A stretch of DNA of 64,000 nucleotides from Diploptera punctata (lineage: Eukaryota > Arthropoda > Insecta > Blattodea > Blaberidae): positions 372,001 through 436,000 of the forward strand of contig JASPKZ010001230.1 in the NCBI GenBank assembly GCA_030220185.1. The letters are read 5' to 3'. The notes below the pieces were generated by a model. It saw only the letters and a list, made by a program, of their open reading frames with translations, made no database searches and was not told the origin of the DNA. Both the position numbers and the translations under genes were made by a program. Below are positions 1 through 10,900 of this stretch, in pieces; position 1 is the first letter of the stretch; every line of letters starts with the position of its first letter.

Positions 1-480
1 ATGTCCACTTGTTATTTTCTGCTCAAAACTTCCCATAAATAAATTGGCCAAAAAGGGTGATAGAGGATTTCCCATAGAAAGCCCAGAATTTTGTTTGAAA
101 AATTTTCCGTTATATGTAAAAAACATTTGTTCAATGCACAATTTACTTAGAATTATAAATTCTTTTTCTAATTTGTTTTTATTTTTCAGGAGTGGTTTCT
201 CTAGGGATGCTGGGAAACAATGAAACTACATCAAACGACACTAATCTGTCTGTTGGTTCTATTTGTGTATTCTCTAATTTTCCTATCAGTTGAAACGAGT
301 TATCTATTGATAGGTTATCAAATTCTTCCATTTTCTTGTATTCATTGCATAACCATTTTGATATTAGGTATGTAGGTGACCATATACTGTTGATAATGGG
401 CCTCATTTTATCTCTGCCCTTGTGAATTTTTGAGAGACCATGCATTTGTGGATTTTTAGGATTAGGGACTTTCAGTTTGA
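1..480 (-). mobile_element. Penelope-like element: reverse transcriptase fragment
   Basis: Minus-strand reading gives LSKIHKGRDKMRPIINSIWS and RLVSFDVVSLFPSIPRE, then after a frame break IEQMFFTYNGKFFKQNSGLS and MGNPLSPFLANLFMG. These are palm-domain blocks of Penelope-type RT. The copy runs off the window edge at position 1 and is frameshifted near 178. At its 5' end (about 480) it abuts a plus-strand PLE 3' terminus, i.e. an inverted arrangement. Confidence 0.88.
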
Positions 481-484
481 ATTT

Positions 485-620
485 ATCTTGTCATGGTCTC
501 GAAATCACGATCTACTTAGAAGATTTATATGAGGAGAGGTAAGAAACATTTAATTTCACCATAAATTAAACCTCATAGTGATTAATTCCTATAAAAGTTA
601 AAAATAAATCAAAATTGATG
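485..620 (+). mobile_element. PLE 3' terminus with partial hammerhead
   Basis: Begins inside a hammerhead (GGTCTCGAAATCACGATC, then TACTTAG) and continues with the PLE terminal motif TATGAGGAGAGGTAAG ... CCTCATAGTG. Same family as the foldback at 62.4-62.7 kb. The 5' half of the ribozyme core is missing. Confidence 0.7.
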
Positions 621-689
621 TTTGCTTAATTGAGAAACTACTTTGTATGCAACTTGAAGAAATCTGCTGGAATGAAGAGAATTTGGGAA

Positions 690-840
690 ATCTTACATGG
701 GATAATTGTCAACCATTGCATGGCGAAACCTACCTTGAAATTTCTTCCAGTGAAGCATTGTGTGATGTACAAAGACTGTGTTAAAAAAATTATCTGCCAT
801 TTTTAACTGCAAGGAACTATAATCCAGAGCCAAATTTCTC
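690..840 (+). repeat. Unclassified dispersed repeat (copy 1)
   Basis: About 150 bp sharing clear similarity, in opposite orientation, with 2280-2430 (for example GTCAACCATTG ... GAAATTTCT ... GCCATTTTTAACT). No motif identifies the family. Confidence 0.5.
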
Positions 841-1091
841 ATTTAAACTACAGTAAAACTTGCTCAAAGCATAATCGCATGGGACCAATTTTTTTTTTTC
901 CACGTTAGACAAAATAATTAAAACTTATTAATAATCTTAGATTATAGAGTACTGTATATGTCTTTTTATGTACCTTGGAATAATTGTAGTTCTGCTGCCT
1001 TTGAAAAGTGAGGTATAGTATGTATGAGTGACTTCGACGGTAACGCGCAAAAAAGGTCCTATTTTGTCAGCGTTAAAAATGTCTCTTAGGC

Positions 1092-1259
1092 GAGTATCCT
1101 GAATTCAATTTGAAGAGAAAAATTCTCGCCCAGACCGGGACTCGAACCCGGGACCCTTGGCTTTCCCGGTCTGGGCGAGAATTTTTCTCTTCAAATTGAA
1201 TTTATCTTTCATTGAGAAATGTTAAATTAATAATAAAAACATCATTAGAGTATCCTGAA
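1092..1259 (+). mobile_element. tRNA-hairpin element, internally deleted, with 12-bp TSD
   Basis: Flanked by the perfect duplication GAGTATCCTGAA (1092-1103 and 1248-1259). The 144-bp insert is an inverted repeat (TTGAAGAGAAAAATTCTCGC and its complement) around a remnant tRNA T-arm, followed by the tail ATTGAGAAATGTTAAATTAA...AACATC. The TSD shows it is a transposed unit. Confidence 0.88.
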
Positions 1260-1289
1260 ATTAAAGTGTGCAGTTTTGGTTTCCATGCA

Positions 1290-1545
1290 CTAACTACACT
1301 TTCGTCCACATGCTTTGATTCCCCGCAAATTTTTATTCCACACTACAATCTGTCGTCTTTTAAAACTGTCCAACCAATCTGAAGATGCATTGAGATCGTT
1401 ATTCCCTAGGGATTTAGCAACAACTAAAGCTTGACTTTGGAGCATCGGTCCGGAAACTTGCAGATTTATAATCACTTTCACTTTTTCGTTTAATGACAAT
1501 GATACATATGATTTAGCCATCTTTATTCCATAAATTAAGAACACT
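1290..1545 (-). pseudogene. pogo/Tigger-type transposase N-terminal fragment (Tc5/CENP-B HTH)
   Basis: Minus-strand reading ends with VSGPMLQSQALVVAKSLGNN, then NASSDWLDSFKRRQIVVWN. This is the second CENP-B/Tc5-type helix-turn-helix of Tigger-like transposases. No DDE catalytic part follows; it is a short relic. Confidence 0.72.
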
Positions 1546-1861
1546 ACCTGAGAAGTATTGGTCTCAGAACTTAAAGTAATTTAAGATTTTTACAGTGCAT
1601 TGGTTATTTGTAAGACAGGTATTTCGCATAACAGATGTGCAGTGAGGCCCAAAATAAAATTTCAGGTACAAGTAGAATCTTTACTTCACCCGGCAGCAGG
1701 AATCATTCCTTGTTGTTGTTTTTTTTTTGCCTAACAGGAATCCAATGAAGTGGAAACTAATTCATTTCTCTGTCTTTCTGCTTTATAATTTTTTTCATGA
1801 ATTGTGTAGAAATATCCTTCCATTTATGCATTGGACAGATTCTGTTTTATGCAAAATAAAC

Positions 1862-2063
1862 ACACTTAAAATTGATGTTTTTATTATTAATTTAACATTT
1901 CTCAATGAAAGATAAATTAAATTTGAAGAGAAAAATTTTCGCCTAGATCGTAACTCGCCTCGGTAGCTCAGTTGGTAGAGCACTTGGCCCGGAAAGCCAA
2001 GGGTCCCGGGTTCGAGTCCCGGTCTAGGCGAAAATTTTTCTCTTCAAATTTACACTTAAAATT
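1862..2063 (-). mobile_element. tRNA-hairpin element with 12-bp TSD
   Basis: Insert 1874-2051 flanked by ACACTTAAAATT (1862-1873, 2052-2063). Read on the minus strand it is inverted-repeat arm, tRNA-like body (antisense), complementary arm, then tail TTTCATTGAGAAATGTTAAA...AACATC. The arms AAATTTGAAGAGAAAAATTT/complement are perfect and run into the tRNA acceptor stem. The tRNA sense strand is plus, opposite to the tail. Confidence 0.9.
1957..2029 (+). ncRNA. tRNA-like cloverleaf (element-borne)
   Basis: 73 nt with A-box TAGCTCAGTTGGTAGAG and B-box GGTTCGAGTCC, a 7-bp acceptor with one mismatch, and a T stem CCGGG/CCCGG. The anticodon arm is TTGGC-CCGGAAA-GCCAA: position 33 is C, not U, and one extra base precedes the stem. 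I read it as a tRNA-derived module of a mobile element, not a functional tRNA gene. Confidence 0.75.
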
Positions 2064-2279
2064 ACTATTATTTCGCCAGAACCAATACATTTTTTGACAT
2101 TGGACAGATTTCTGCATTATTTACGTCCTGGATTAAACAAGTTTTACTATAAGGAAGTAATACAATACATGAATTGGTAGACTGGATAATCCTCACTACC
2201 AGCTGTCCGCGCTGCATCCTGCCTCACTTCACTATGCTCATACTGATGCAGGGAGTCCATCTGCTCCATACAGTGGATT

Positions 2280-2430
2280 GACATTGCTGAATTCTGGCTT
2301 TGATTTCTGTGCCTTGTAGTTAAAAATGGCATATAATTTTTTGGACACACCCTTGGTACATCACAATGCTTCTCTGGGAGAAATTTCAAGGAAGGTTTCA
2401 GTATACAATGGTTGACAGTTCCCTCGTCAG
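2280..2430 (-). repeat. Unclassified dispersed repeat (copy 2)
   Basis: Inverted copy of 690-840. A 240-nt open frame covers it, but no protein family is recognised. Confidence 0.5.
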
Positions 2431-2915
2431 TTCAAGAGAATGAAAGTTCAAAATACAAAAATGTTATTCATGTAAATAAAATTATAAACTTTTCTGAAAT
2501 AATTTATTAAATAATTACAATTTAAAATCTGCAATATATTTAATCAATACATGATCAAGTGGCTAAATCCACAACATTTTATTTATATTTTCTAGGGTGA
2601 CTTCAAATCAAATGCTTATTTGTATTCTTTAAGGGCCTGTTAGTATTACTGTATTGGTAAAAATACAAAAAAATATAAATTATGTATAAATTATTGCGAA
2701 TAAATTAATTATATTCTTATTAATTAATGTGTGTGTTCCAATGCCAAATCACTATACTTGGGTTTGGGTTCTGAATTCAGTGGATAGATGTTGTTTTATG
2801 TGGTTTATTTTAAATACATAAACAACTTAGGCAAACTACACATGTTACCTAAGTGGCATGTACTTTATAATGTGAATACAGAGAGAAATGTAGCATGATC
2901 ATATCTTTGAAGTGT
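2431..2915. other. AT-rich flank, nothing recognised
   Basis: About 480 bp of AT-rich DNA downstream of VARS. I see no open frame with a recognisable motif, no TIR and no tRNA-like box. Confidence 0.5.
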
Positions 2916-2920
2916 TTGGT

Positions 2921-3150
2921 GAACCATGAACTTCGAGATTCCAGATGAACCAAGTTTGATTACACAGTTCTTCAAAAGTACACCAGATGGCAAAATTACC
3001 GGCAAAAGAAAAATTGAGTCAAAAAGAAAATTGAGTCATGAAAACAGCTGAAGATAGAAAAGATGTTTTTTCTGATACTGCAGTTCTATGTTAAAAAAAT
3101 AGATGTATGAGGTAAGAAGAATTCACGATTCATTCGATTCTTATTATAAA
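2921..3150 (+). mobile_element. PLE 3' end fragment (family of the 59.6-61.7 kb element)
   Basis: Starts with the codons for [16 protein letters not shown], the region just after the GIY-YIG domain, then a degenerate hammerhead (CTGAAGAT ... GATACTGCAGT) and the terminal ATGTATGAGGTAAGAAG motif. Truncated at both ends. Confidence 0.78.
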
Positions 3151-3159
3151 TTTGATTTA

Positions 3160-3440
3160 GGCTCTAACAAGACCGGGTTGATGGAATTTTTTCAATGGAA
3201 AAATCCAAGGAACAAGTGCTCTTGGGAGGGACTTTTAAGTCATGGGTTCTGAGTCTAAACATTTTCAAGCTTGTAAAAGAACTTTAAACTTAAAAAAAAG
3301 AGGTTTCTAAGCAAAATTTAATGACAGCCATCCAAGTAATACCTCAGTTACCAACTAGATGTCTCTAGATTGTATTCTGATCACATACCATTCATGACAC
3401 CTGTAGGGAAATAAGCATAACTAAATTATGCTTGGTCTAG
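3160..3440 (+). repeat. SINE family 3 copy, head truncated
   Basis: Matches the tRNA-headed SINE at 34850-35135: ATGGAAAAATCCAAGGAACA, GGGAGGGACTTTTAAG, then CCTGTAGGGAAATAAG. Related copies lie at 17700-18032, 27995-28200 and 46020-46350. Confidence 0.7.
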
Positions 3441-3574
3441 AAACTCCTAACAATGGAGAGACTATGGCTATACTCAAAGGACCATAAAGCCAATAAGTAA
3501 ATGAAATATTTAAAATGCTGTATTTCATCATAGCTATCAATAGGCAACTGCTGGCACAGAGCAAAGTTGGCATT

Positions 3575-3895
3575 CATTTAAAAAAAACCTCTAAACACAA
3601 AAGGCCTAGAATGCCCTTGGCCTATCATCCGGCTACTGGTCTCACATCCACATATGTTAATCATAGAGGTAGACGATCATCTATCCAGTGTAAGAGTGAC
3701 ATGTAGTTAGTATGTCGGGTCTCCCAGCCATTATAGCTGATCTTCTCAACCTGTAGTCGTTACTTATTGTAATTACCCAAATGCCTCACAATGCTAGGTG
3801 GGCACCAGTCCCATACTGGCCGAAATTCCATGAGAAAATTTCTTCCCCCATGGGTACTCGAACCAGCATAAGTCCCATAGCTCAGTTGGCATTCA
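3575..3895 (-). repeat. SINE family 2 copy
   Basis: Minus-oriented copy of the SINE defined at 47729-48073; shared blocks include GCTACTGGTCTCACATCCAC, CCCATACTGGCCGAAATTCC and the degraded tRNA head near 3850-3890. Confidence 0.8.
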
Positions 3896-4280
3896 TTAGT
3901 TGGTACAATAGCTGTTTATGAAGAAAAGAAACAGCCACCCTATCAAATTTCATGGAAACTTGTGTTTTATATGAAAATGAGTGGGTCCATAATTAAAATA
4001 TCAGAAGATACTAAGAAGATCGAGCAGACCAATTTGCTAGAGTTGAAAGCTAAGCTGGTTCTAAAAAACCCTTCCTTGTTATAGAGCAAATTTGAAAATC
4101 CAATTTTAGTGTCTCGGGAAGCAGTCAAGAAGTGGAGAATAGAAGAGAAGCATAATGTAAATTTTCAATTTCCCACAAACAAGGTGCATGCGAGAACATA
4201 ATATCTAACAGATTTTGAAACATTACAATAAAGTTAAGGTAGAATTTTTATCACTCATCTCATATTGTTCTTTTTATTTG

Positions 4281-4330
4281 ACTATAAACTAGTTTCGGAA
4301 CATAGTTTCTGTTCCATCCTCAGTATCGTC
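4281..4330 (-). ncRNA. Hammerhead ribozyme motif (sense to VARS)
   Basis: Minus strand: stem I GACGATA, core CTGAGGA(T), stem II GGAACA-GAAACTA-TGTTCC, GAAA, palindromic stem III ACTAGT, T, then TATAGTC closing stem I. All core positions (CUGANGA, GAAA) are intact. Predicted cleavage follows UU before UAUAGUC. Very short palindromic stem III is typical of PLE hammerheads. Confidence 0.85.
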
Positions 4331-4396
4331 ACGACTGTTGTTCTGTCGTCTTGAAGAGCTGTCCTTCGCTCCTTAAGACGACAGAACAACGGTCGT

Positions 4397-4447
4397 GACG
4401 ATACTGAGGATGGAACAGAAACTATGTTCTGAAACTAGTTTATAGTC
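4397..4447 (+). ncRNA. Hammerhead ribozyme motif (inverted partner)
   Basis: Same motif on the plus strand: GACGATA, CTGAGGA(T), GGAACA/TGTTCT (one G-U pair), GAAA, ACTAGT, T, TATAGTC. Core intact. Confidence 0.84.
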
Positions 4448-4780
4448 AAATAAGAAGAACAATATGAGGTGAGTTTTAAAAATTCTACCTTAATGAATAT
4501 ACCTCATAGTGAGAATTCCTAAAATAAGTAAATACAATGAAGATTGGGCTTGTGGTGTGTTTCTACTTAGTGGTGGTGGCTATTTACTCTCAAACCTTAT
4601 TAAAAAATGTAACTAACCAAAAAATTTGTATTTTACTGTATGTATAGTAAATGGTGAATTCAATATATTAACAAGTTTTAAAATTATTTTAAGTTCATTC
4701 CTGAATCTATTGCAATCATTGCTGCAGTATAAATAAAGATGATTCCCTCTACCTTATAATACTTGTAATAGGAGTTAATT

Positions 4781-4999
4781 TCACTCCATGGATTTAAGAG
4801 TTGTCATAGCAGATTCTAATCGTAGTAATTCTCCTTCTGTTTGATTCAATTTTTCAGAGTTTGTCTGTCGCACTTCCTGTGGAACTTTAACTTCATAATC
4901 AGGGGCGGACATTGCTTGCTTTAGTTTGTTCAATTGTTGTTGGAGCTGGTCTTGCTTCTTCTGAAGTTTCAACATCTCTTTTGCAGGTTCAATCAATCC
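4781..4999 (-). CDS. VARS: VARS terminal exon: C-terminal coiled coil and stop
   Basis: Encodes [20 protein letters not shown], a Gln/Lys-rich heptad segment, then [20 protein letters not shown] and a final MTTLKSME before TGA. This is the tRNA-binding coiled-coil arm that closes ValRS. Acceptor TTTAAG. I found no convincing polyadenylation signal; the 3' UTR must run into 4.2-4.7 kb, where a ribozyme foldback lies. Confidence 0.95.
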   Translation of the reverse strand, partial: GLIEPAKEMLKLQKKQDQLQQQLNKLKQAMSAPDYEVKVPQEVRQTNSEKLNQTEGELLRLESAMTTLKSME

Positions 5000-7900
5000 C
5001 TTAAAAACAAACCATTATACATTTTCTAAAGCTTTAAAAATTGAGAAATTGTACAGCTACTGAAAAATTTTGCAACATTCTGTTATAATTTAAAGTACTT
5101 TTAGGTTAAGCCTGGATCATACACATACACAAAATTCAATTTATAAATTATTTTTTTTTTTACTAAAACAAATAATTCAATTTATAAATTAATTAACTAA
5201 ATAACGCCTGTACCTGAGTGTCATTACCAAATAAAAGCTAAAGATTTTTGTTAATTTTTAACATTACAAAAGTTACATATTCATAATGCACAGATGAAAA
5301 TAATATTTTTAAAGTTTGGCATAATGCATAGTAACACTTGATTCCTAATACTTTTAACATGATTATGTAAAATTATTTTATGTAAAACTCGTAGAGACTT
5401 GTTAAATTAATTACAATTTATTCTTTATTTTCTTTTCAGTATAAAAGAGATCTATGAATGTTTGTTCAAGGTGTAGTCTCACTTAAGTTATGTAGATAGA
5501 GTTGTGAACGTGACACAGCATTGAGAATGTCACAAATGATGTGACAAAACCCAGGTCTGAGAGGAGTTATGAAGTATGAGGTGAGCGAAAGAAAAAATAA
5601 ATAATGTAGTCTCACTGTTTGGATGTGGTTCAACCTTAAATTACTTAATTATAACAGAATTTTTTACTTCGGTTTTTATAGACATGAATATATGAATATT
5701 AAAGAATAAATAATAATTTAAGATTAAATTAAACCTCATAGTGATTTTTTCCCTATAAAAGTTCAATTTATAATTTATTTGTAACAATAAATCAGTATCA
5801 AACATAAGTCTAATATATTAATCATTAATCTTCTCTCTCAAACATTCCCTCTTTTTAGTCTTTAATAACCTAGTGGTTTCTGTCAATAGCTACCCATCCA
5901 TCCATAGTAATTCTGCCCGAGGGCAGGTCTTTCACTGCAATCATAGCATTTGCAGCTTTACTAGGGAATTGTAGGTGTGGTAGCTTCCCGTTGCTTTCCA
6001 CACCAGTCAAGGATGATGATGATGATGGCCGGATGATTTTCGGGGACCACTGGGCCCTAAGCTTCCCGACATTTATCTTACAGGTGAGGAAAAACTCCGA
6101 AAAAAACCTCACCCAGGAAGCTTGTCCTGTCCGGGGATCGAACCCGGGCCCGTTTTGTGACAAGGCCGCACAATGTTCTAAATTTACTTAATTTGGTTCA
6201 TGTAACCAATTCATTTTTTGTTAGTTTTCTTTTTTTACAATTTTAATTTATTGTTCATATGTACACTCAAATATTTTGTGAATTAGTGTTTTTCTACTAT
6301 CCCACTGTTATATTTAAAACTGAAATCATTGTTTGTATGTTTCAATGAGAAGACTTGGTAAACAGTTTTAGAAGTATATTTGAAGAGAAAAATTTTCGCC
6401 TAGACCGAGACTCGAACCCAGGACCTTTGGTTGCCGGGCCAAATGCTCTACCAACTGAGCTACCGAGGTGAGTTACGATATAGATGCAAATTTTTCTCTT
6501 ATATACGTTGTAATTCCCTCTCGCCAAATGCTTTTGAAACCATTGCTTCTATCTTTGCAAATGGCGGCTTCTTAGTTAAGAAGACATTTATTGGGAATTT
6601 AACATTACTTTATAAAGCTAGTAAGGCTTCTAATGATGTTTTTATTATTGATTTAACATTTCTCAATGAAAGATAAATTATATTTGAAGAGAAAAAATTT
6701 CGCCTAGACCGAGACTCGAACCCGGGACCTTTGCAAAGATAGAAGCAATGGTTTCAAAACCATTTGGCGAGAGGGAATTACAACGTATATAAGAGAAAAA
6801 TTTGCGTCTATATCGTAACTCGCATCGGTAGCTCAGTTGGTAGAGCATTTGGCCCGGCAAGCCAAAGGTCCTGGGTTCGAGTCTCGGTCTAGGCAAAAAT
6901 TTTTCTCTTCAAATATAATTTATCTTTCATTGAGAAATGTTAAATCGATAATAAAAACATCATTAGAAGTGTTCCATATTGTTTTTCAGAGCCAATTCTG
7001 AAACGCTTAAGTGCTGTGTTCAATGTTTTTCTCAAAATATCTTGTTTTTCTGCCATCCAAATTATTAAAATGCTTGAGTTAATGCCTTTTATTGCCTGAT
7101 AAATTAATCCTAACACTGTATCAAACTAAAATAAGCTTACCTTTAAAAGTAGATGTACTTCACATTTGTCAGATACGGTTAATATTACACAACCCTTTGG
7201 AGGAGAAGTAGACACTTCCATTTTTGAACAATACGACAAAGTAGACAGAGCTGACTGATATTTCTTTAGAGATGCAGATGTTTCGTCATCAGAACAAACC
7301 ACATACGCTATAAGAAAATTGACATTATCATATAATATACTTTATCTTTAGAACAACTTACTTTTATTAAAACTAAATGAAGGGTTAAGATATGAAAACA
7401 GTGCAGGAATATAATTTTATATAAAATTTTAGTGAAAATTGATTTTTTTCCCCCCATAAATGAGTAACACAATTTTATTTCTATGTTATTACAATTTAAA
7501 TAGTACCTGTAGTAGGGCTTATACCTTTATAAGATTTTGAAACTGTTATATGTAATTTTTTTCCCTTTACCATTAAATCACAGATATGTGAGATGGAGCA
7601 TTTATAATGCCTTAAGGCTTATGGGATACTGTCATATTAAAGATTAAGGTAATATTAATATAAATTCCATGCCTTATTTTATCTCATGATAGATGAAACG
7701 CTGGAGGGAAAATTTTCTATAGGATCGTAACAGGCCTTGGCCTAATACTTGGAAGGAAGAAGAAGAAGAGATGAGAGAATTCCTTTTTTTGAAAAAAAAA
7801 AAAGGGACACATTTTTTATCAGTGCCACCAGGTTGTCTTTATGATATTTCTGGCATTCTCTCCTGGCTGGCAGAATTGAAACCCACTTCTTAAGTTGGGG

Positions 7901-10900
7901 TGCCTGGAGGATGGAGTTGTATTACCACGATGATGTGACAGGTGATGAATGATAATGAAACACCAGGAGAGTCATTAAACCTAACTTAACCTAAATCCAG
8001 ACCATGGGCAACCACAGGAATAAATATCCCTTTAAGAAAAAATTCCTGTGGTCTGACAAGGAATTGAACCCAGGACCCATTAACTGTAGTCAGAAGCTCT
8101 GATCTCCAGCCCATGAGGCTGGTTATATCGAACTAACTTAAATTTGTGCATAAGAAATTTAAATTTCTACATAAATTGCATTAATATTTTTGCACAGTAT
8201 TAAACAAATTTGTTATAAATGACTATTTAACTCATGCCCCAAATGGGAGTCAATGACCAATCACGTTTCAATGATTTCTGTTTTACAACCAATCAGAGTC
8301 ATGTTTCACGAAATATTTATCAGTGTTATAATTACCATATTAAAGAAAGCTCCTCCTTTTTAATATTCTGAACAGGTCTGACCATTATTTTGCAGTGACT
8401 GAGCCTGTGAGAAATATGGCTACCAGATTGTATATATAATGCATGAATGTCAACACATGCCGCATGCGGGAGTTAAATATAAAAACATTTGTAGCAATTG
8501 ATTATACCGCCAAAAAAAGAAACCACTGTTTGCACTTTCTTAAATGTATTTTTTCTCAGGTAACAATCCAGAAAAATATAATTGTCATATTTACATCATA
8601 CGACATCAGAAATGAATTAATATACAGTTTGATGTGTTTCATTTTTTCTCCACTAGAGAGCATTCTTACAATATTGCGTTCCTTTGGCAATAAATAGTAT
8701 GATCTGGTTGTAGTGATAAACAAAAGAAGCAGATGAAGCATACCTATCGTTTCTCATTTGTTTTCAAACATCACTGTTTACATTAAATATATAAAATATT
8801 TAAAAATAACTATAGTTAAATAATGATTTGTGAGTAAACAGCTTAATTTTATTCGTTAAATAGTCCTAACAAATGCCACTCTTGATTTCCAAATTCTCTA
8901 GATAAATTTACGACTCATGAAGTGAGTCGTGAATTTATCGATAATTTGGAAATCACTCGTGACATTACTTATGATAATTTGCAAATAAATTAAAATGAAA
9001 AAAAAAAGTGTGGATTTCCTGCTTTAACACTTAATAAAAATCAAGAACATGTTGCTATGTGCCCAGCTTGAATTTCCAGGGACAAGAAGTCAGTTCTTAA
9101 TAATATTTTGCAAATAATGAAACCTTTTCACACTAGATTAAAAACAAAAAAGAAAATAATAAAAGTTATCACTTCAGTAATAATTAAAAATCCATATGAA
9201 TATAATAACAAGATAAAAATCATTTAACATTTAATTAAATAGAGTAATTTGGAATGGGAGTTAAATTTCAAAATTCATGGAATGAGATCATGAGATTAGA
9301 TAAACTTGATTATGATGATGAATAAGATATTAAATTCAGGTATCAGTATAATATTAGCTTTGCTAACTGCACAACAAATCTTATGTCCAAGTAAAAACTA
9401 AAAAAAAAAAAAAAAATCTCAAAATCAAACAAGAAGCCGAGTATAAAATATTTCAATGAAATGTATGAAACTCATCAACTACAAATCTGCTAGAAAATAA
9501 AGAAATATGAAAATGGATCAGGACAATCCTATTAAATGTAACAAATTATTATCAAAATTGAGGAGTTGAATGGGAATATGGGCATGACTCATGTTTTGCC
9601 CTTTATCCGTTCAATGCATTTTTGGACTCGCCATTTTGTAGTTGGTCAGCCTGAAAAGTTTTGTTTTGATATCTCGATTACAGCAGGTTCAGCAGTTGAT
9701 TGTATCAATTAAAATAAACAACAATGTTATACTCTTTCAAAGTTAAAATTGGGAAACACATTATGAGGTTCTTAATTAATAAATTAATGAGTCATTTTAA
9801 CATCTTACCTCATATTTCATGTTTTTCAAACACGGTAACTATAGTTTTCAAATGATCTTGTCATTCATTTTCAACCGCCATTATGACTACCGGATATTCG
9901 TTGGAATCCAACGAATATCCGGTAGTCATAATGGCGGTTGAAAATGAATGACAAGATCATTTGAAAACTATAGTTACCGTGTTTGAAAAACATGAAAATA
10001 TGAGGTAAGATGTTAAAATGACTCATTAATTTATTAACAATGTTATACTATTAATATTATTCGTTTTTAAACATCTTAATGATGGACAAATTATATTTGA
10101 AAAGAAAAATATATGCCTAGACTGGAGGCCTAGGTAGCTCAGATGGAAGAGCATTGACATAGAGTCAAAGGTCCTGGGTTCAAACCCCAGTCTAGGCGTA
10201 TATTTTTCTTTTCAAATATAACAATGTTATACGTTTAGTTATATATCAATTGCTAATATCTCAAAACATATATTTTTTAATTGTACCCATATTCCATTCA
10301 ACTCCTCAATTCCAATAGTACAATTGACTTTATTTGAAGAGCATGAAACAGTTTAAATGTTTCCAAACATGATATATTGGAAACACTCATTTCAGATTTT
10401 ATAATAATTAACGAACAAAGCTCCCTAAGCCATTGTACAGCATCAACCACATCGCAAAACATCATTGGATCATCCAAGATGGCATGAGAACATCAGTGTT
10501 TCTTTCAGACCATAACAGTTCTTCTAAGGTTAACACACAGAAGGATGATGTTAATTTTTGACAGAGAGGACAGGCTAAAAAAATAATATATGTAAGAAAT
10601 ATAATATCAAAATCAAAAACTAAAATAATGGCATTCCATGGAAGATACCCAATAAAAACAAAATGAGTAATGAAAGAAGCCGTACTGGCTTTATAATGTA
10701 ATGTAAAATTCCCAATTCCCATGTCTTCTTAATTAAGATGCCACCATTTGCAAGATAGAAACAAAGGTTTCATAGCAATTGGTGTGCGGGAATTAATAGC
10801 GTATAAATAAAAACATAGAAGATAAAGTGTTGGAACAGGTTTCACACTTCCAGTATTTGGGCTGCGATATAACTTATGAAGAAGACGACATAAGTAGGAA

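Larger units (their letters stand above)
4222..4542 (+). mobile_element. PLE-derived foldback with two inverted hammerheads
   Basis: About 300-bp palindrome whose arms each contain a hammerhead motif and the terminal CAATATGAGGTGAG, plus one tail ACCTCATAGTGAGAATTCCT. Flanked by an imperfect 12-bp duplication (ATTACAATAAAG / AATACAATGAAG). It has the same structure as 20344-20621. No coding capacity. Confidence 0.85.

Noticed and set aside
4222..4542. Rho-independent-terminator-like or viral hairpin
   Set aside because: The palindrome is fully explained by two inverted PLE ends with hammerheads and a matching TSD.
8556..8741. Small open frames in the 8.2-9.0 kb repeat
   Set aside because: They overlap each other on opposite strands, are not preserved in the copy at 52 kb, and have no motif.
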